A DNA stretch of 64,000 bases from Pukyongia sp963768085. GTDB lineage: Bacteria > Bacteroidota > Bacteroidia > Flavobacteriales > Flavobacteriaceae. Positions 53,600 to 62,976 of the stretch are shown piece after piece. The position numbers and the translations under genes were made by a program. Every line of letters starts with the position of its first letter. Position 1 is the stretch's first letter. A model generated the notes under the pieces. The model searched no databases, was not told where the DNA came from, and saw only the letters and a program-made list of their open reading frames with translations. The stretch lies in NCBI GenBank assembly GCA_963768085.1, contig CAVYGO010000002.1:1-64000 (forward strand). The letters are read 5' to 3'.

Positions 53600-56020
53600 T
53601 TATGAATGTCTTAACGATGGAAAAGATTTTGAATCAACTTCGCTGAAAATGGAATAGACCTTTTCAAATACATCTTCCACTGAAGGCTTGGAGAAATAGT
53701 CGCCATCGGTTCCGTAGGCAGGCCTGTGAGGCTGAGCCGTCAGCGTTTGAGGTTTACTGTCAAGGTGCTGATACCCGTTCTGTTCGTCCAGTATATGCTG
53801 AATAATATATGCCGAAGCTCCTCCGGGAACGTCTTCATCAATTACCAGTAACCTATTTGTTTTTGCCACACTTTTCACCATGTCGTGATCAAGATCCAGG
53901 GGCAGGAGTGACTGAACGTCTATAATTTCAGCATCTATCCCCACTTGCTGAAGTTCCTTTGCAGCTTCTTCTACAATTCTCAGGGTACTTCCATAAGATA
54001 CAAGCGTAATGTCGGTACCTTCTTTCACCGTTTCAACCACGCCTATGGGTGTGCGGAATTTTCCAATATTGGTAGGCAACTTTTCCTTTAAACGATACCC
54101 GTTAAGGCATTCAACTATCACAGCAGGTTCATCACTTTCCAAAAGGGTGTTGTAAAAGCCTGCTGCTTTCGTCATATTTCGTGGAACCAAAAGATACATT
54201 CCTCTTAACAAGTGAATAAGACCTCCCATTTGAGAGCCGCTGTGCCAGATACCTTCCAGACGGTGCCCTCTTGTACGAACTATTAGGGGTGCTTTTTGCC
54301 TCCCCATGGTCCTGTAGCGCAAAGTTGCGAGGTCGTCGCTCATTATTTGCAGGCAATAAAGAATGTAGTCCAGATACTGGATCTCAGCAATTGGCCGGAG
54401 GCCACGCATGGCCAGCCCAATCCCTTGTCCCAGAATGGTTGCTTCCCGTATGCCCGTATCGGAGACTTTCAAGACCCCGTGTTTCTCCTGAAGCCCTTCC
54501 AGCCCCTGGTTTACATCGCCTATTTCACCGGCATCTTCGCCAAATACCATAGCTTCCGGTTTATTCGCGAAAATGTAATCGAAATTATCACGCAGTATCA
54601 CTCGTCCGTCAACTTCTTCAATTGAATCTGAATAGGTTGGCTTTACTTCCGTTACATGAATAGCTTTATTATTCGCTTCCGAGTACAAATGCGAACTGTA
54701 TTTGGGTTGGATGATCTCGAAGTAATTATCGATCCAATCCTTTAACTGTTGGCGTTCGGCCGTATCTTCAGCAACCACGAAACGCAATACTTTCCTGGCA
54801 GAAGCCATTATATCCATTCGCAACGGTTCCTTTTCTGCTGCGAGATCGTTTTTTATTTTTGTTATAAAATTCTTATTGGAAGACCGTTCCGCTACGTTGC
54901 CAATGAGGGTTAACGCTTCTTGCTGTTCTTTCTGCTGGGGAGAAATAAATGCCTGCCAGGCTGCTTTCTTCCCATCCCTCACTTCTTTTTTAATCGATTT
55001 TTCAATTTCAGAAAGTTCTTCCTCTGAAGCCATATTGTTTGCGATCATCCATTCCCGCATCTTCACATTACAATCATGTTCCCTTTCCCACTTCAGGCGT
55101 TCCAGGTTCTTATATCGTTCGTGAGAGCCACTGGTAGAATGTCCCTGTGGTTGGGTGAGATCCAAAACGTGGATTAGTACAGGAACATGGTCCTCCCGTG
55201 CCATAGTACCGGCTTTTTGATAGGTTTCGATCAAGGATGCATAGTCCCATCCCTTAACGCGAATGATCTCGTACCCATCTTCCTTTTCTGTCCGTTGAAA
55301 TCCTTTGAGGACCTCGGAAATATTCTCCTTGGTGGTTTGATACTTTGCATGTACAGAGATTCCATATTCATCATCCCAAATACTAATAACCATTGGTACC
55401 TGAAGCACACCTGCAGCATTGATGGTTTCCCAAAAAAGGCCTTCACTGGTACTGGCATTACCAATAGTACCCCAGGCAACCTCATTTCCGTTTATAGAGA
55501 ACTGAGTTTTATCCTTTACGCCATCCATATGCCTGAAGATCTTCGATGCCTGGGCCAATCCAAGTAATCTAGGCATTTGTCCGGCAGTTGGAGAAATATC
55601 GGCGCTGCTGTTCTTCTGGGCGGTAAGTGTTTTCCAGCTGCCATCTTCGTTGAGGCTGTGGGTTGCAAAGTGCCCGCCCATTTGGCGACCAGCACTCATG
55701 GGATCTGCTGCAATATCGGTATGGGCATAAAGACCCGCGAAGAATTGTTCAATGGTAAGTTTCCCAATGGCCATCATAAAAGTCTGATCCCGGTAATAAC
55801 CACTGCGCCAATCTCCATTTCTGAAAGCCTTCGCCCATGCCAGTTGAGGCACTTCTTTTCCGTCACCGAAAATTCCGAATTTAGCTTTACCTGTTAAAAC
55901 TTCCCTTCGACCCAACAAACTACATTCCCTGCTCGTTACAGCGATCTTGTAATCGTTGATCACTTCGGCTTTAAAATCGTCGAAAGATAAGTTCTCGTCG
56001 GTTTGAGGATTTGTATGCAT
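53600..56020 (-). CDS. Fused E1 alpha/beta 2-oxoacid dehydrogenase (branched-chain type)
   Basis: Protein of 806 residues in which the alpha and beta subunits of a thiamine-diphosphate 2-oxoacid dehydrogenase E1 are joined. The N-terminal half (about 10-420) has MGGHFATHSLN, GTIGNASTSEGLFWETINAA, SIWDDEYGISVH and the phosphorylation-loop-like HSTSGSHERY. The C-terminal half (about 470-800) has PEAMVFGEDAG, GIGLAMRGLRPIAEIQYLDY, VRTRGHRLEG and DLDHDMVKSVAKTNRLLVID. This fusion is common in Flavobacteriia and is usually assigned to the branched-chain ketoacid dehydrogenase complex that makes branched acyl-CoA for iso-fatty acids. The E2 and E3 genes are not nearby. A good -33/-7 promoter precedes it. 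Confidence 0.9.
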   Translation of the reverse strand: MHTNPQTDENLSFDDFKAEVINDYKIAVTSRECSLLGRREVLTGKAKFGIFGDGKEVPQLAWAKAFRNGDWRSGYYRDQTFMMAIGKLTIEQFFAGLYAHTDIAADPMSAGRQMGGHFATHSLNEDGSWKTLTAQKNSSADISPTAGQMPRLLGLAQASKIFRHMDGVKDKTQFSINGNEVAWGTIGNASTSEGLFWETINAAGVLQVPMVISIWDDEYGISVHAKYQTTKENISEVLKGFQRTEKEDGYEIIRVKGWDYASLIETYQKAGTMAREDHVPVLIHVLDLTQPQGHSTSGSHERYKNLERLKWEREHDCNVKMREWMIANNMASEEELSEIEKSIKKEVRDGKKAAWQAFISPQQKEQQEALTLIGNVAERSSNKNFITKIKNDLAAEKEPLRMDIMASARKVLRFVVAEDTAERQQLKDWIDNYFEIIQPKYSSHLYSEANNKAIHVTEVKPTYSDSIEEVDGRVILRDNFDYIFANKPEAMVFGEDAGEIGDVNQGLEGLQEKHGVLKVSDTGIREATILGQGIGLAMRGLRPIAEIQYLDYILYCLQIMSDDLATLRYRTMGRQKAPLIVRTRGHRLEGIWHSGSQMGGLIHLLRGMYLLVPRNMTKAAGFYNTLLESDEPAVIVECLNGYRLKEKLPTNIGKFRTPIGVVETVKEGTDITLVSYGSTLRIVEEAAKELQQVGIDAEIIDVQSLLPLDLDHDMVKSVAKTNRLLVIDEDVPGGASAYIIQHILDEQNGYQHLDSKPQTLTAQPHRPAYGTDGDYFSKPSVEDVFEKVYSIFSEVDSKSFPSLRHS

Positions 56021-56040
56021 TATAAGGGAATTGGACTAGG

Positions 56041-56071
56041 CAAAAGTAATAAAAAGCAATGGACTTCACAA
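56041..56071 (-). promoter_or_regulatory. Promoter of the E1 dehydrogenase gene
   Basis: On the minus strand, TACTTTTG (56048-56041) matches TAnnTTTG, and a TTG at 56071-56069 lies 20 bases upstream as the -33 element. The start codon at 56020 follows after 20 bases, which allows a short leader. Confidence 0.65.
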
Positions 56072-56124
56072 TTTCAATATATCTCAAGGGATTATGAAAT
56101 TCGCAAATAGAATGGTATTTCAGA

Positions 56125-56340
56125 CTATTTTTTTACCAACTTAACAATTAATAAACGAAATAGTAATATAAATGGCAATAAATGCCAGATTGTATCGAAC
56201 CAATCTAATCCTTGCATGCCATGAGCTCCACCCGCTATCCATTTCAATTTCCCCCATAGGTGCGGTTCAGGATAATAGGGCGCTAGTCCCAGGGTTAAGC
56301 ATAGCAGTATCACTAGTCGCCAGTCATTCAAGATTTTCAT
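56125..56340 (-). CDS. Small membrane protein, unknown function
   Basis: Protein of 71 residues starting at the ATG at 56340 with two hydrophobic helices (WRLVILLCLTLGLAPYYP and the C-terminal WHLLPFILLFRLLIVKLVKK) joined by a polar loop containing GAHGMQGLDWFDTIW. The loop with Gly-Ala-His and the paired helices are conserved-looking features, but no named family is recognised. It starts 17 bases after the M1-like/barrel gene and may be co-transcribed with it. Confidence 0.65.
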   Translation of the reverse strand: MKILNDWRLVILLCLTLGLAPYYPEPHLWGKLKWIAGGAHGMQGLDWFDTIWHLLPFILLFRLLIVKLVKK

Positions 56341-56356
56341 GGATAAAAAGTTTGCG

Positions 56357-59176
56357 TTAATACCATTCACGGGTAAATAGGCTTAGAAGGGTCTTTGGAC
56401 TTAAAGTTACAATAAATCGGATACGCTGATCGTAATTACCTAAGCCGGGTTCCCATCCAAGGGTTGAATACAATGGAAAATATAATTCAAAATAATCTGC
56501 CACGAGACTTAAACGCACTCCGGTGTCGAATACCGCCTTGGTTCCTCCATCTATTCCACGGTTATGAACCAGACCTGCATCTCCGTAAGCATAGATCCAT
56601 TTCCAAATGTTTGTACTGGCATTTACCGTTGTGATCCAGCTATTGGCAAAAGCCGGTTGTAGTTTCGATTTAAATCCTCCTTCGGCGATAATGATCTGCT
56701 GGCTAAATAATCCGGTATCCTCACTACGTCCGTAGTAATTATAATCGAACAAATAATCTGTCGGTCTATCCAATGCGAAACTAAAAAAATCGTCATTCCT
56801 TGCGGTATTGTTGCGCAGGAAAACACCTGCGAAAAATCGAAGATTGAGTTGTCGGTTATTCAGAAATAACTTTCGATATTCCAATGTAGCAGATACTTTC
56901 GAGAACTTCGATGAGAGCTGGTAGTCTAATACACTTCGGGAATAATCAATGAGATTGGGATTCGAGTAGATGTATCTAAGGTTCAATACACTGTAATTTG
57001 GTTCCTGATTGGGATCATTCGGGTTAACATCTCGGCCTACATTAATGTTCCTTAGGTTAATAAATTGCTTCTCATTATTCCTAAGATCTCTTTGTCTGAA
57101 AGCTAATGTCACGTAAGGTGTAAATCGCTTGTAGAATAATCCATTATCATAAGAAAAATAATTACCTGAGAGCCCGAAACGCACGGAGTATAAGGGTCCG
57201 TTATAGCGTTGGGTATACGTAATCGACCCGTTCCCAACGATGGTCTTCGATCGAAATCCATATTGTGGTTCCAACTTGTAATGGACTCCTTTGGGCAAAA
57301 CAGTTTTATTATAAAGTTTGGGGCCAATAGTAATACCATCATACAGGTTGTATTCAAAGACTGGCATAAAGAACAGCTGGTTGTACCTGGGATCTTCCAC
57401 ATCCTGGAATAAACGGAATTGTATCGGGCGATTCAGTAATCCGGACAGGTTCTTATAATTATTTCGCTGATTGAATTCCGGAATAGTTGCTTCTTTGTTC
57501 AGAACCAACTTCTTTACATTTTCCGCAGGGACCGTCACCATACGTACACTATCGATTGGTTCAATCCATTTCTTGAATAGGGTAGAATCCTTGTTAATGC
57601 CATAAAGCGAAACAGGCATAGCGTATTTTCTGCGATTTCTCACAAAAACATCCAATGAATCTCCACGTTTTTTAACCCCTGTTATCTTAAAGTCAATAGT
57701 AGTGCGCTTATCCACATAAGAATCGAAGAACCAATCTACGGGCAGCGATGTGTTCTTATTCAGTTCTGCCTTGAAGGCTGCTGTTGTGCTTAATTTCAAT
57801 GAGGTGTTCGTATAAAAATCTTTTATCGATTTCTTAAGCGACTCCTTGCCTAAATAATCTGCCAGATAGCTCAAACCATCACCGCCGTAATAATTATTTG
57901 CGATGTTCTTATTAAATTTTGTCAACGAATCTTTTGAAGTACTCAGGGGCTGGTGCAGGTTATTTCTCGCCATATTCAGATACAGCAGCGGATATTGATC
58001 ATTGAACTCCAGATCGGACGCATGGGACCAGTTGATCACCCAGAAATTACTCAGCGTTCCCAATAGCTTCATATTCGGATAATACGTGTCTACATATTCC
58101 ATCATCAAGTAGATCTGGATCGCACCGTACAACCAATAGTCCTTCCGGGGGTGCAATACCAAGGTGTTTTCAAGATAGTTTGCCGTGGCGGTCTTGAGAA
58201 CTTCCATGTCATATTCAAATCCATCGGGAAATGGACTGATAAAGTCCGGAAGCTGATTTAAACCATATACCGGATTGTTTCGGTATTCAATTTCACTAAC
58301 CAACATTTTATCAAACGGGTAAGGCCCCAGATTCTCATCGAGAAAGTGTGTGATGCGATCCACTGTTAATGCTCGCAAGGCAGGATTTATTTTTCTGTCT
58401 TTCAGATCTGTAATTACCTCCAGTTTATCAGTAACTATAGAGTCGAAATTCAAGCGTTTTTCAAGGAAAAGGTTAGCCCGCATGCGATCGCTGCCCTGTA
58501 ATACCGAAATCCTCTTATTGCCTGAGACCCCGTCCGAAATAACCCTGAGATCCGTACTTAGTTTAAATATGCTCGGGGTGGTGATCGTAATTCTGAATTC
58601 GGAGGGAGTAAGATACAGGTCCTCAGTGTTTTTATTACTGTAAACCTGCCACGCTCCATCGAATACACCTGGAGAAAGATACCAGTATCTGAGATTATAG
58701 TTTCCCTCACGGGTATAACCATAACGCGTGAATTTTGCGTTTGGCAGTTTAATAGAATATAAGAAGTTCAGAGAGTAACTTTCACCCGGCCCCAGGGGTT
58801 TATCGAGTTTTACTTTTAGCACATCGATTTGATCACCACGTTCCCATTCGAGGGGTTGATCACTTCCGTTGGTAATACTGAAAATATTTGTGCCACCTCG
58901 ATCCTCATCCTTCTCAAAATGAAATGAACTCTTGAAATTTTCCGCAAATCTTTTCGCAAGAGGTGTAGTTTTCGTTGCAAAACTATTCGCCCAGTCATTA
59001 AAGTAGATCTCGGTGAGAATTTCATCGGAGGTATTCTTGTAAATAACCTTTTGGGAATTATTAATTTTGTTTTCAGTGGGGACTAATTCGGCATCGATAG
59101 TGATCACATGCTGAGCAAGCAGAGGTGATAAGCCCACGAAGAATAAAATAATATTTATGAATTTCCCTAACTTCAC
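56357..59176 (-). CDS. M1 peptidase-like pseudoenzyme fused to an outer membrane beta-barrel
   Basis: Protein of 939 residues with a signal peptide (cleavage about LAQH, residue 22). Residues about 25-560 have the M1 aminopeptidase architecture: an N-terminal beta-sandwich with IYFNDWANSF and FLYSIKLPNAKF, a middle domain with LVSEIEYRNNPVYGLNQLPD in place of the GxMEN loop, and a helical part. The zinc motif HEXXH is missing, and the WLxEG(F/I)A helix reads WLYGAIQIYLMMEY without the zinc-ligand glutamate. From about 610 to 939 the sequence consists of alternating aromatic beta-strands ending FTREWY, like an outer membrane barrel. It is therefore probably a non-catalytic, outer-membrane-bound relative. 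The function is unknown. Confidence 0.8.
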   Translation of the reverse strand: MKLGKFINIILFFVGLSPLLAQHVITIDAELVPTENKINNSQKVIYKNTSDEILTEIYFNDWANSFATKTTPLAKRFAENFKSSFHFEKDEDRGGTNIFSITNGSDQPLEWERGDQIDVLKVKLDKPLGPGESYSLNFLYSIKLPNAKFTRYGYTREGNYNLRYWYLSPGVFDGAWQVYSNKNTEDLYLTPSEFRITITTPSIFKLSTDLRVISDGVSGNKRISVLQGSDRMRANLFLEKRLNFDSIVTDKLEVITDLKDRKINPALRALTVDRITHFLDENLGPYPFDKMLVSEIEYRNNPVYGLNQLPDFISPFPDGFEYDMEVLKTATANYLENTLVLHPRKDYWLYGAIQIYLMMEYVDTYYPNMKLLGTLSNFWVINWSHASDLEFNDQYPLLYLNMARNNLHQPLSTSKDSLTKFNKNIANNYYGGDGLSYLADYLGKESLKKSIKDFYTNTSLKLSTTAAFKAELNKNTSLPVDWFFDSYVDKRTTIDFKITGVKKRGDSLDVFVRNRRKYAMPVSLYGINKDSTLFKKWIEPIDSVRMVTVPAENVKKLVLNKEATIPEFNQRNNYKNLSGLLNRPIQFRLFQDVEDPRYNQLFFMPVFEYNLYDGITIGPKLYNKTVLPKGVHYKLEPQYGFRSKTIVGNGSITYTQRYNGPLYSVRFGLSGNYFSYDNGLFYKRFTPYVTLAFRQRDLRNNEKQFINLRNINVGRDVNPNDPNQEPNYSVLNLRYIYSNPNLIDYSRSVLDYQLSSKFSKVSATLEYRKLFLNNRQLNLRFFAGVFLRNNTARNDDFFSFALDRPTDYLFDYNYYGRSEDTGLFSQQIIIAEGGFKSKLQPAFANSWITTVNASTNIWKWIYAYGDAGLVHNRGIDGGTKAVFDTGVRLSLVADYFELYFPLYSTLGWEPGLGNYDQRIRFIVTLSPKTLLSLFTREWY

Positions 59177-59329
59177 TTAGTAACAAAGGTTTTTGAATAA
59201 AACCGGTGGATGGAAACCCCATTCCACAACATTTTTTCCGAAGTATGCACAAATTCGATGCCTTTTATAAAAGAGATTATTAACAGCCGCAAAGTTGTGA
59301 TTAACCAATGCATAACGGGGAATTAAAAA

Positions 59330-60019
59330 TTAGAAGTTCGGACTTAAATTAAATTTGTTGTAGAATTCATTCAGAATATTAAGAACTTCATCTTCCGTGT
59401 CTACCACATGTACCAGATCGAGATCTTCCGGACTGATATTCCCGTTTTGTTCCAACAAGGCATTTTTTATCCAATCCATTAATCCGCTCCAAAACTTGGA
59501 GCCAACCAGGATTAGCGGGAATCTTTCGATCTTATTGGTCTGAATTAATGTAAATGCTTCAAAGAATTCATCAAGTGTTCCAAATCCTCCCGGCATTACA
59601 ACGAACCCCTGGGAATATTTAACGAACATCACCTTCCTTACAAAGAAATAATCGAAGTCAATACTTTTATCACTATCAATATATGGATTGTCATGCTGCT
59701 CGAAAGGAAGGGCTATATTCAGTCCGACAGAGGTGCCACCGGCCAGATGAGCTCCTTTATTACCAGCTTCCATTATACCCGGACCGCCTCCGGTTATAAC
59801 GCCATAACCATGTTCTGTGATCTTCCTGGCGATTCGTTCTGCCAGTTTGTAATACTCGTTGTCTGGTTTTGTGCGTGCCGAACCGAAAATCGAAACACAG
59901 GGACCTATGCGGCTTAATTTTTCATAACCACTCACGAACTCTCCCATAATCTTAAAGATCGCCCATGAGTCGTTGGTTTTTACTTCATTCCAGTTCTTAT
60001 GTTTACTTTCACTTCTCAT
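59330..60019 (-). CDS. LOG family protein (TIGR00730)
   Basis: Protein of 229 residues with the Rossmann-like LOG fold: SIFGSARTKPDNEYYKLAER, the GGGPGIMEAGNKGAHLAGG nucleotide-binding loop and MPGGFGTLDEFFE, which is the PGGxGTxxE signature of cytokinin riboside monophosphate phosphoribohydrolases. Bacterial members act on nucleoside monophosphates; a true cytokinin role is not expected here. The gene begins 14 bases after uvrA on the same strand and is very likely co-transcribed with it. Confidence 0.92.
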   Translation of the reverse strand: MRSESKHKNWNEVKTNDSWAIFKIMGEFVSGYEKLSRIGPCVSIFGSARTKPDNEYYKLAERIARKITEHGYGVITGGGPGIMEAGNKGAHLAGGTSVGLNIALPFEQHDNPYIDSDKSIDFDYFFVRKVMFVKYSQGFVVMPGGFGTLDEFFEAFTLIQTNKIERFPLILVGSKFWSGLMDWIKNALLEQNGNISPEDLDLVHVVDTEDEVLNILNEFYNKFNLSPNF

Positions 60020-60033
60020 AACAAATTCAGTAG

Positions 60034-62865
60034 CTAATGTAACTCTTTTTTGAGGAAACTTGATGTATATCCTTTTTTACGTTTGACGATCTCCTCAGGA
60101 GTTCCAAGGGCCATGATTTCCCCTCCTTTTTTCCCTCCATCCGGACCGATATCGATAATATGATCGACGGTCTTGATCACATCGAGGTTATGCTCAATTA
60201 TTACCACCGTGTTTCCTTTATTTACGAGTTTATTCAGAACCAGTAATAGTACACGGATATCTTCAAAATGCAATCCAGTAGTGGGTTCATCTAAAATATA
60301 AAATGTATTCCCCGTATCCCGTTTAGACAATTCCGTGGCCAGTTTAATCCGCTGGGCTTCGCCACCGGAAAGAGTTGTGGATTGCTGTCCTAAGGTAATA
60401 TAGCCCAAACCTACATCGCGAATGGTTTTCAGCTTACGGTAGATCTTGGGAATATGCTCAAAAAAATCACAAGCTTCGTCAATCGTCATTTCCAACACAT
60501 CGTAAATGGAGTGCCCTTTGTATCGAATTTCAAGTGTTTCCCGGTTAAAACGCTTCCCCTGACAGGTTTCACATTCAACGTATACATCGGGAAGAAAATT
60601 CATCTCTATTACCCTCAAACCACCTCCTTTACAGGTTTCACATCGTCCACCGGTAACATTGAAACTAAACCTTCCTGGCTTATAACCTCGAATCAAAGCC
60701 TCAGGGATCTTAGCGAACAGGGAGCGTATCTCTGAAAATACTCCGGTATAGGTAGCGGGATTGGAACGAGGTGTGCGCCCGATTGGGGATTGATTAATAT
60801 CGATCACCTTGTCAATATGCTTAAGGCCATTTATTTTCTTGTATGGCAGGGGTTTCTTCACCCCATTAAAGAAATGAGCGTTTAAAATAGGGTAGAGGGT
60901 TTCGTTAATGAGGGTTGACTTCCCAGAACCCGATACCCCGGTAACACCAATCATAGTGGCTAAGGGGAATTCTACAGTAACATTTTTCAAGTTATTTCCA
61001 GTGGCACCTTCCAGTTTTAATATTTTACCGTTGCCTTTTCTTCGTTCCTTCGGAACTTCAATTTCTAAAGTTCCATTAAGATAATCGGATGTCAGGGTAT
61101 GATGTTTCTGAATTTCCTCCGGGGTTCCTTCGGAAACAATTTCTCCACCATGTCTGCCGGCAGCAGGGCCTATATCGATCACATAGTCGGCGTGCACTAT
61201 CATATCCTTGTCGTGTTCAACGACGATCACGGAATTCCCGATATCTCTTAAAGAGATCAGTGATTGTATGAGTTTCTGGTTATCTCTCTGATGTAATCCA
61301 ATGCTGGGTTCATCGAGGATATAAAGAACCCCGACAAGCTGGGATCCTATCTGGGTCGCCAAGCGGATTCGCTGGGCTTCACCACCTGATAGCGACTTGG
61401 AGCTTCGATCTAAAGCGAGATAGGTAAGTCCAACATCAACGAGGAATTGAAGTCGGCTTCTAACTTCCTTTATAATTTCAGAAGCTATCTTTAACTGTGT
61501 CTCCCCCAAATGTTTTTCCAGGTCCATGAACCATTCTGCGAGCTCGACGACATCCATATGTGCCAGCTGAGCGATGTTCATTCCGTTTACTTTGAAGTAA
61601 AGAGACTCTTTTCTCAGGCGACTTCCTTCACATTTAGGACAGGATATCTTGTCCATATACTCTTTTGCCCAGCGCCGGAGTGATTTCGATTCGTTTAATT
61701 CAAAAGTATTCTGAAGAAAGGTTGCAACGCCTTCAAAGTCGATCTTATAACTCCGTGTAATTCCCAGTGTTTTGGACTCAACTTCAAATTTTTCATTTCC
61801 TCCGTGAAAGATCATCTCTTTGGCCTCTTCGGGAATAGAATCAAAGGTGTCGCTTAGTTTGAAATCATAGCGTTCTGCAATAAGTTCCAGTTGCTTGAAT
61901 ACCCAGTTGCTCTTTTGCGGCCCGTGAGGAGCTAGGGCTCCCTGTTTTATTGAAAGACTCGTATCGGGAACGATCTTGTGGATATTTACCTCGTGTAGTT
62001 CTCCCAGGCCTTTACACGTCGGGCACATGCCTTTGGGGGAATTGAAGGAGAAATTATTGGGCTCCGGGTTAGGATATGAAATTCCCGAAGTGGGACACAT
62101 CAATGACCGACTGAAATATCGAACTTCTTCTATGTCATTATCCAACACCATTAGCACATCATCACCATGATACATGGCTGTTAGAATGGTTTCTGTAAGC
62201 CGTTTGTCGTTATCACTTTCTTCAGTGATCTTTAGGCGATCGATCACGATCTCGATGTCGTGGGTCTTGTATCTATCGATTCGCATTCCTTTTACGATGT
62301 CGATTATTTCTCCATCTACCCTTACTTTCAGAAAACCTTGCTTTGCAATTTGATCGAAGAGTTCACGATAATGCCCTTTACGGGAACGCACAACAGGTGC
62401 CAGCACAGTCACTTTCTTTCCTTCAAAATCCTTGATGATGAGTTGCTTGATTTGCTCATCGCTGTAGCTCACCATTTTTTCCCCGGTATTAAAACTATAG
62501 GCGTCACTGGCACGGGCGAAGAAAAGGCGGAGGAAATCGTAGATCTCGGTGATGGTTCCAACGGTAGAACGCGGACTCCGACTCGTGGTTTTCTGCTCGA
62601 TGGCAATAACAGGAGAGAGGCCGTCTATTTTATCCACATCCGGACGTTCGAGGTTTCCAAGGAACTGTCTCGCATAGGCTGAAAATGTTTCTATGTAACG
62701 ACGCTGGCCTTCAGCATAGATGGTATCGAACGCAAGGGAAGATTTGCCACTCCCGGAAAGGCCGGTGATCACCACCAGGTTCTCACGGGGAATTCGCACA
62801 TCAATGTCCTTTAAATTATGGACTCTGGCCCCTAAGACCTCAATAAAATTCTCCGTTTTTACCAT
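60034..62865 (-). CDS. uvrA: Excinuclease ABC subunit A (UvrA)
   Basis: Protein of 943 residues starting at the ATG at 62865, with two ABC ATPase modules. The first has Walker A GLSGSGKSSLAFDTIYAEGQ and the second GVSGSGKSTLINETL. Both carry ABC signature sequences (KSLSGGEAQRIRLATQIG and TTLSGGEAQRIKLATELS) and Walker B ILDEP motifs. Zinc-finger cysteine pairs occur in CPTCKGLGE, CPKCEGS, CETCKGGG and CETCQGK, as required for DNA binding in nucleotide excision repair with UvrB and UvrC. An exact -7 element lies six bases before the ATG. LOG gene follows directly. Confidence 0.97.
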   Translation of the reverse strand: MVKTENFIEVLGARVHNLKDIDVRIPRENLVVITGLSGSGKSSLAFDTIYAEGQRRYIETFSAYARQFLGNLERPDVDKIDGLSPVIAIEQKTTSRSPRSTVGTITEIYDFLRLFFARASDAYSFNTGEKMVSYSDEQIKQLIIKDFEGKKVTVLAPVVRSRKGHYRELFDQIAKQGFLKVRVDGEIIDIVKGMRIDRYKTHDIEIVIDRLKITEESDNDKRLTETILTAMYHGDDVLMVLDNDIEEVRYFSRSLMCPTSGISYPNPEPNNFSFNSPKGMCPTCKGLGELHEVNIHKIVPDTSLSIKQGALAPHGPQKSNWVFKQLELIAERYDFKLSDTFDSIPEEAKEMIFHGGNEKFEVESKTLGITRSYKIDFEGVATFLQNTFELNESKSLRRWAKEYMDKISCPKCEGSRLRKESLYFKVNGMNIAQLAHMDVVELAEWFMDLEKHLGETQLKIASEIIKEVRSRLQFLVDVGLTYLALDRSSKSLSGGEAQRIRLATQIGSQLVGVLYILDEPSIGLHQRDNQKLIQSLISLRDIGNSVIVVEHDKDMIVHADYVIDIGPAAGRHGGEIVSEGTPEEIQKHHTLTSDYLNGTLEIEVPKERRKGNGKILKLEGATGNNLKNVTVEFPLATMIGVTGVSGSGKSTLINETLYPILNAHFFNGVKKPLPYKKINGLKHIDKVIDINQSPIGRTPRSNPATYTGVFSEIRSLFAKIPEALIRGYKPGRFSFNVTGGRCETCKGGGLRVIEMNFLPDVYVECETCQGKRFNRETLEIRYKGHSIYDVLEMTIDEACDFFEHIPKIYRKLKTIRDVGLGYITLGQQSTTLSGGEAQRIKLATELSKRDTGNTFYILDEPTTGLHFEDIRVLLLVLNKLVNKGNTVVIIEHNLDVIKTVDHIIDIGPDGGKKGGEIMALGTPEEIVKRKKGYTSSFLKKELH

Positions 62866-62871
62866 AATTTG

Positions 62872-62879
62872 CAAAGGTA
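62872..62879 (-). promoter_or_regulatory. Putative -7 element directly before uvrA
   Basis: On the minus strand TACCTTTG (62879-62872) matches TAnnTTTG exactly and ends six bases before the ATG at 62865. As with menD and the CvfB gene, this would give a leaderless or near-leaderless mRNA. No -33 match at the expected spacing was found. Confidence 0.5.
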
Positions 62880-62976
62880 CTCAAATGGATTGGAAAATTA
62901 GATTTCCACCAAATCAAAAAACAGGAATTAGATAAAGTTGATTTATTATTCCGCGTCTTATTTGAACTTCAGGTGA

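Noticed and set aside
54296..54625. Plus-strand frame of 109 codons within the E1 dehydrogenase gene
   Set aside because: Antisense to conserved E1 sequence; no independent evidence of coding.
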